Shown: positions 60,954 to 64,000 of the stretch, in pieces
Layout: each line of letters begins with the position of its first letter
Numbering within the stretch: the first letter of the stretch is position 1
Assembly (NCBI RefSeq): GCF_000341735.1
Contig: NZ_KB455575.1
Location: 4,720,036-4,784,035 of the forward strand
DNA: 64,000 bases
Origin: Methylotuvimicrobium buryatense 5G
GTDB lineage: Bacteria; Pseudomonadota; Gammaproteobacteria; Methylococcales; Methylomonadaceae
Direction: 5' to 3'
Program-made: the position numbers and the translations under genes
The notes under the pieces: model-generated
Told to the model about the DNA's origin: nothing
Database searches by the model: none
Seen by the model: only the letters and a program-made list of their open reading frames with translations

Positions 60954-61175
60954 ATGAATACTGCAGCAATGACTACCGGCACCGTTAAATGGTTTAATTC
61001 AGATAAAGGTTTCGGTTTTATCGAACAACAACAAGGTCCGGACGTTTTCGTCCATTTCCGGAATATCCTGAGCGGCACCAGCAGCTACAAATCACTGGAT
61101 GAAGGCCAACACGTTCAGTTTAAAATTACTCGCGGTCCAAAAGGCCCGCAAGCCGAAGAAGTCACGGTTATCTAA
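60954..61175 (+). CDS. cold-shock protein, CspA family
   Basis: A protein of 73 residues with the cold-shock domain: [20 protein letters not shown] (RNP1 is KGFGFIE), [10 protein letters not shown] (RNP2) and a C-terminal [13 protein letters not shown]. The start at 60954 is used. An ATG at 60969 would also fit and would give the more usual length of 68. It binds single-stranded RNA and prevents structure at low temperature. It has its own promoter, a long leader likely to fold and act as a thermosensor, and a strong terminator, so it is a single-gene unit. Confidence 0.95.
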   Translation: MNTAAMTTGTVKWFNSDKGFGFIEQQQGPDVFVHFRNILSGTSSYKSLDEGQHVQFKITRGPKGPQAEEVTVI

Positions 61176-61187
61176 ACCGATTTAAAA

Positions 61188-61222
61188 AACCCGCGCTCAT
61201 GAACTGAGCGCGGGTTTTTTTA
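61188..61222 (+). terminator. Rho-independent terminator after the cold-shock gene
   Basis: A 12-bp stem AACCCGCGCTCA / TGAGCGCGGGTT with a 5-nt loop (TGAAC) is followed by a T-tract, 12 bp after the stop. Confidence 0.93.
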
Positions 61223-61298
61223 TGCCTGAAAAAAGGCTGCGTATTTTGCGAGTTAGTTGTGCGAAGTTCGAAAACGAGAAAAGATGACTCCTTTGCGG

Positions 61299-61327
61299 GG
61301 CGGGTTATTTAACCCGTCCCGCAGAAG
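61299..61327. repeat. family E fragment
   Basis: GGGGCGGGTTATTTAACCCG and TCCCGCAGAAGG, the hairpin end of the family E repeat. Confidence 0.5.
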
Positions 61328-61347
61328 GTGCCCAACGTTTTGTTTCT

Positions 61348-61376
61348 GCCAAGAAATTTGAAGTGTGAAAGGTATA
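61348..61376. repeat. family B fragment B12
   Basis: Only the terminal arm AAGAAATTTGAAGTGTGAAA and GGTATA is left, 42 bp before the next start codon. Confidence 0.65.
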
Positions 61377-61417
61377 ATAGGTAAATGTTAAAGCAGGATT
61401 AACATTATGGTTGAGCT

Positions 61418-61900
61418 ATGAGTAACGAGAAACAAAATATCTTTGAATTATTAGCAAAAGAGTTCGAACTTAAACCTTCGGATTACTATTTCCTAGATCT
61501 GATCCCGTTAATTGAAATGATATGGGCCGACGGCGAAAATCAACCAGCCGAGCTGGCATTGCTGTATCACTTTACGATAGAACACATTGCGCACCTTGAC
61601 CGCGCGGCGGGAATTCCATTGATAACGACCGAGGATGCCAATGATTTTTTGGAGCGCTTCGCGCACCGGCGACCGCCGCAAAGACTACTTGACGCACTGA
61701 GCGAATTGGTCCTCGATTCTGCGTCATCGGCCGATTCCGAGCGAAATCGAAGCATTCTGAAATATTGCATGGACATTGCCGCTGCTTGTACGACACAGTA
61801 CCCCTATGCCTTGCGGGGCCGTATCGTCGATAGCGAAAAGGTTTTGCTCGATAAACTCTTTGCCGCGTTTCAAAATAGGCATTACTTCGACGCGAACTGA
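61418..61900 (+). CDS. TerB-like helical protein, unknown
   Basis: A protein of 160 residues, all helical. LIPLIEMIWADGENQPAELA and ALLYHFTIEHI at about 28-60, and a second set near the C-terminus (DSEKVLLDKLFAAFQNRHYF), resemble the TerB-like fold, where a W/A-DG-x-x-x-x-E segment opens the helical bundle. The similarity is by pattern only. A stress-related or metal-binding function is possible. No partner gene of the tellurite set lies nearby. It is probably a single gene, with a weak ribosome site (GGTTGAG) upstream. Confidence 0.55.
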   Translation: MSNEKQNIFELLAKEFELKPSDYYFLDLIPLIEMIWADGENQPAELALLYHFTIEHIAHLDRAAGIPLITTEDANDFLERFAHRRPPQRLLDALSELVLDSASSADSERNRSILKYCMDIAAACTTQYPYALRGRIVDSEKVLLDKLFAAFQNRHYFDAN

Positions 61901-62130
61901 GGACTGAGACGCTATCTTAGGCTTTTAATTTCATCGTTCCCACAAAAGGGTTCCGAACTCTGTGGGAGCGATCCCCTGATCGCGATTTCGAAGCCGGGAA
62001 GGTTAGGTGATAATAAATGGTATCGAGGCCGCATGCGCTATGATGGCATGACGGTAATACACGATTTATGTATAACGATGAGTGCTCTCCGTGGGCACCA
62101 GAAAACCGAATACCAATAACGAGAATATCC

Positions 62131-63498
62131 ATGGAAACCTTTGAAAATGTTGTTGCGACTTTGTCAGGCTGGGTCTGGGGCGCGCCGATGCTTATTTTAC
62201 TAGTCGGTACCGGACTGTATTTGACGATTCTGTTGCGCGGCTTGCAATTCCGCGCGCTCGGGCACGCTTTGAAATTAATTTTCGATAAGGATCATCAGGG
62301 CGTCGGCGATATCAGTCATTTTGCGGCCTTGACCACGGCATTGGCGGCTACGGTCGGAATCGGCAACATCGTCGGCGTGGCAACCGCGATTACGCTAGGT
62401 GGGCCCGGAGCGGTCTTTTGGATGTGGATGACCGGCATCGTCGGCATGGCGACAAAGTATGCCGAGGCGGTCTTGGCGGTTAAATATCGCGAGCAAGGCA
62501 AGCATGGCATGCGCGGTGGGCCGATGTATTACATTGCGAAGGGTGCGGGGCTCCCTTGGCTGGGCTGGCTGTTTGCGCTGTTTACGGCCTGTGCGGCGTT
62601 CGGCATCGGCAACATGACGCAAGCCAATTCGGTCGCGGTTATGTTGGGCAATATCTTCGGCGTTGAAGCCTGGGTGACCGGCGTTGTTTTGATGTCGTTG
62701 ACCGGCTTCGTGCTAATCGGCGGTATTCGCTCGATCGGCCGATTTACCTCGATGCTGGTGCCGTTCATGATCGTGCTTTATATCGGCGCCGCGTTGACCG
62801 TGATCGCTATTAACATCAATCAAGTGCCGGAAGCATTGCGGCTGATTTTTTATCATGCCTTCAACCCGATCGCGGCGGGCGGCGGATTTGCCGGCGCAAC
62901 TATCGCCTCCGCTATCCGTTTTGGAGTCGCGCGCGGGGTGTTTTCCAACGAGTCGGGGCTCGGCTCGGCGCCGATCGCCGCCGCGGCGGCTCGTACTTGC
63001 GATCCAGTCAAGCAAGCGCTGGTATCGATGACGCAGACCTTCATCGATACCTTGCTGGTTTGTACCATTACAGCGCTGGTTATTCTAACCGCAACACCAT
63101 GGGCCGATGGCGTTAGCGCCGGCGTGCTGACCAGCTTAAGTTTTGCCGAAACGTTAGGTAGTACCGGCACGTTGATCGTCGCGCTGGCGACAGTATTGTT
63201 CGCGTTTTCGACCTTGATCGGTTGGAGTTATTACGGCGAGAAAGCGATCGAATATTTGCTCGGTGCGAGAGTCGTCGTTCTTTATCGTGTCGCCTTCGTG
63301 GCCGTCATTCCGGTCGGAGCGATGCTGCAGCTGGACTTGGTGTGGAATTTCTCGGATCTGATGAACGGTTTGATGGCCGTCCCTAATCTGATAGGGCTGT
63401 TGTTGTTGTCCAAAGTCGTGCGGGATGAAACGCGGCGTTATTTTAACGCGCGTTCGAATGACGCGGGGCATCGGCTGAAAAACCGAGTAACTCGCTAA
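62131..63498 (+). CDS. alanine/glycine:cation symporter (AGCS family)
   Basis: A protein of 455 residues from the ATG at 62131 (METFENVVATLSGWVWGAPM). A longer frame to 62068 adds a leader without family support. Ten to eleven membrane helices are visible, with family hallmarks: TALAATVGIGNIVGVATAIT, GGPGAVFWMWMTGIVGMATK, GGPMYYIAKGAG, and NESGLGSAPIAAAAARTCDP. It imports alanine or glycine with Na+ or H+. It is a single gene. The organism's dependence on this carrier is unknown. Confidence 0.93.
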   Translation: METFENVVATLSGWVWGAPMLILLVGTGLYLTILLRGLQFRALGHALKLIFDKDHQGVGDISHFAALTTALAATVGIGNIVGVATAITLGGPGAVFWMWMTGIVGMATKYAEAVLAVKYREQGKHGMRGGPMYYIAKGAGLPWLGWLFALFTACAAFGIGNMTQANSVAVMLGNIFGVEAWVTGVVLMSLTGFVLIGGIRSIGRFTSMLVPFMIVLYIGAALTVIAININQVPEALRLIFYHAFNPIAAGGGFAGATIASAIRFGVARGVFSNESGLGSAPIAAAAARTCDPVKQALVSMTQTFIDTLLVCTITALVILTATPWADGVSAGVLTSLSFAETLGSTGTLIVALATVLFAFSTLIGWSYYGEKAIEYLLGARVVVLYRVAFVAVIPVGAMLQLDLVWNFSDLMNGLMAVPNLIGLLLLSKVVRDETRRYFNARSNDAGHRLKNRVTR

Positions 63499-63753
63499 GG
63501 AATAAATTGACAGGTCATGGGGTTGGCTGTTAGACTTTTTGTCCTTTATTGTCAAAGCCTTGGCAGGGAATTCTATCGTTTTCCCTGTGAGAATCGACTC
63601 GGCTAACTGACCTGTACCTTTGGCAATCCGAACCGATTGTTCGGCACGAAATCAAGGCGCTTTCGTTTAGGAAACTGTAAGTTAATACCAGCAGTTCTCA
63701 ATTTAGCCCATGCTGGTAAACTGGGCTGATTTTTTCATATCCGTACACGGACG
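63499..63753. other. intergenic, possible left end of an insertion sequence
   Basis: It contains a GGGAAT...TTTTCCC hairpin near 63568. The stretch before 63754 (CCAGCAGTTCTCAATTTAGC and CCCATGCTGG) has a short inverted repeat of CCAGCA/TGCTGG that may be part of the element's end. No gene is seen. Confidence 0.35.
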
Positions 63754-64000
63754 ATGGCTTACCCTTTTAAAGAAACAGAACAATTCACGCAAGCTCGCTT
63801 GATCGAGCGAATCAGGCAAGTCTTCGAAACCTTGCCCGACGGTCGCAGTGGGACTGGTGTTTACCAGAAATACAGTATGGTCGATGCAGCACTGAGCGCC
63901 TTTTCGGTGTTTTTTATGCAATCACCCTCGTTTCTGGATCATCAGCGGACGATGCAAAAAGAGCGCGGCAAGAATAACGCACAGAGTTTGTTTGGAGTCT
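63754..64000 (+). mobile_element. transposase, N-terminal part (continues past window)
   Basis: An open frame from the ATG at 63754 runs to the last base without a stop (82 codons). It reads MAYPFKETEQFTQARLIERI, a DALPDGRSG-like turn, and KYSMVDAALSAFSVFFMQSP followed by FLDHQRTMQKERGKNNAQSL. This is the N-terminus of a DDE transposase group common in methanotroph and cyanobacterial genomes (IS4-like or ISNCY). A minus-strand frame over the same bases is a shadow. Completeness of the element cannot be judged here. Confidence 0.75.

Noticed and set aside
63703..63921. 72-codon minus-strand frame
   Set aside because: The plus strand over the same bases is an open transposase frame running off the window end, which explains the coding signal better.

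Overview
The window looks like the chromosome of a gammaproteobacterium. A Methylococcales-type methanotroph is my best guess, from protein style, moderate GC, a glucosylglycerate pathway and a dense load of short interspersed repeats. No methane-oxidation gene is present, so this stays an inference.

Region 1 (1-5650) is accessory DNA. It holds the end of a DNA phosphorothioation (Dnd) island: a winged-helix gene cut by the window edge, dndD, and a dndE gene fused to a FtsK/HerA-like motor ATPase. The island stops at a 45-bp 3' piece of a tRNA-Lys(UUU) gene followed by what looks like the tRNA's own terminator, which is the signature of an integration (att) site. Beyond it are two truncated, head-to-head insertion sequence remnants (IS66-like and IS21-like).

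Region 2 (5700-20000) is ordinary chromosome broken up by repeats: a pyrophosphatase-like protein, MgtE, a c-type haem protein convergent with a b-type membrane protein, a SagB-type oxidoreductase, DedA, an HDOD-GAF protein and a large acyl-CoA synthetase/GNAT acetyltransferase. Region 3 (19800-33100) carries an alpha-E/ATP-grasp pair, a di-iron sensor translationally coupled to a GGDEF-EAL protein, glucosylglycerate synthesis genes, an EAL phosphodiesterase, GDT1 and ZIP transporters, and the C-terminal remnant of a TonB-dependent receptor. A structured, apparently unannotated small RNA candidate lies at 33156-33330.

Region 4 (33500-46940) has a BepA-like protease, GlgX, an AI-2E family permease, PhoH, GcvR/Bcp, MlaC, a QEGLA-motif peptidase and a second-type EF-G. 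Region 5 (47433-55256) is a housekeeping run on the plus strand: lpxD, yoaA-type helicase, tsaB, yciO, M50 protease, scpA, scpB, rluB. Region 6 (55648-64000) holds a three-gene RimB-like protease / 7TM transglutaminase-like / RimK-like ligase set, an orphan TssB-TssC fusion, a cold-shock gene with a clear promoter and terminator, a TerB-like protein, an alanine/glycine symporter, and the start of a transposase running off the end.

The most distinctive feature is the set of non-autonomous repeats. Family A (about 262 bp, ends CAGCAATTCCCA, one copy with a perfect 9-bp target duplication) and family B (about 140-210 bp, ends TATACC...GGTATA, about a dozen copies or fragments) share internal modules. 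They occupy most of the longer intergenic gaps and in places supply parts of genes.
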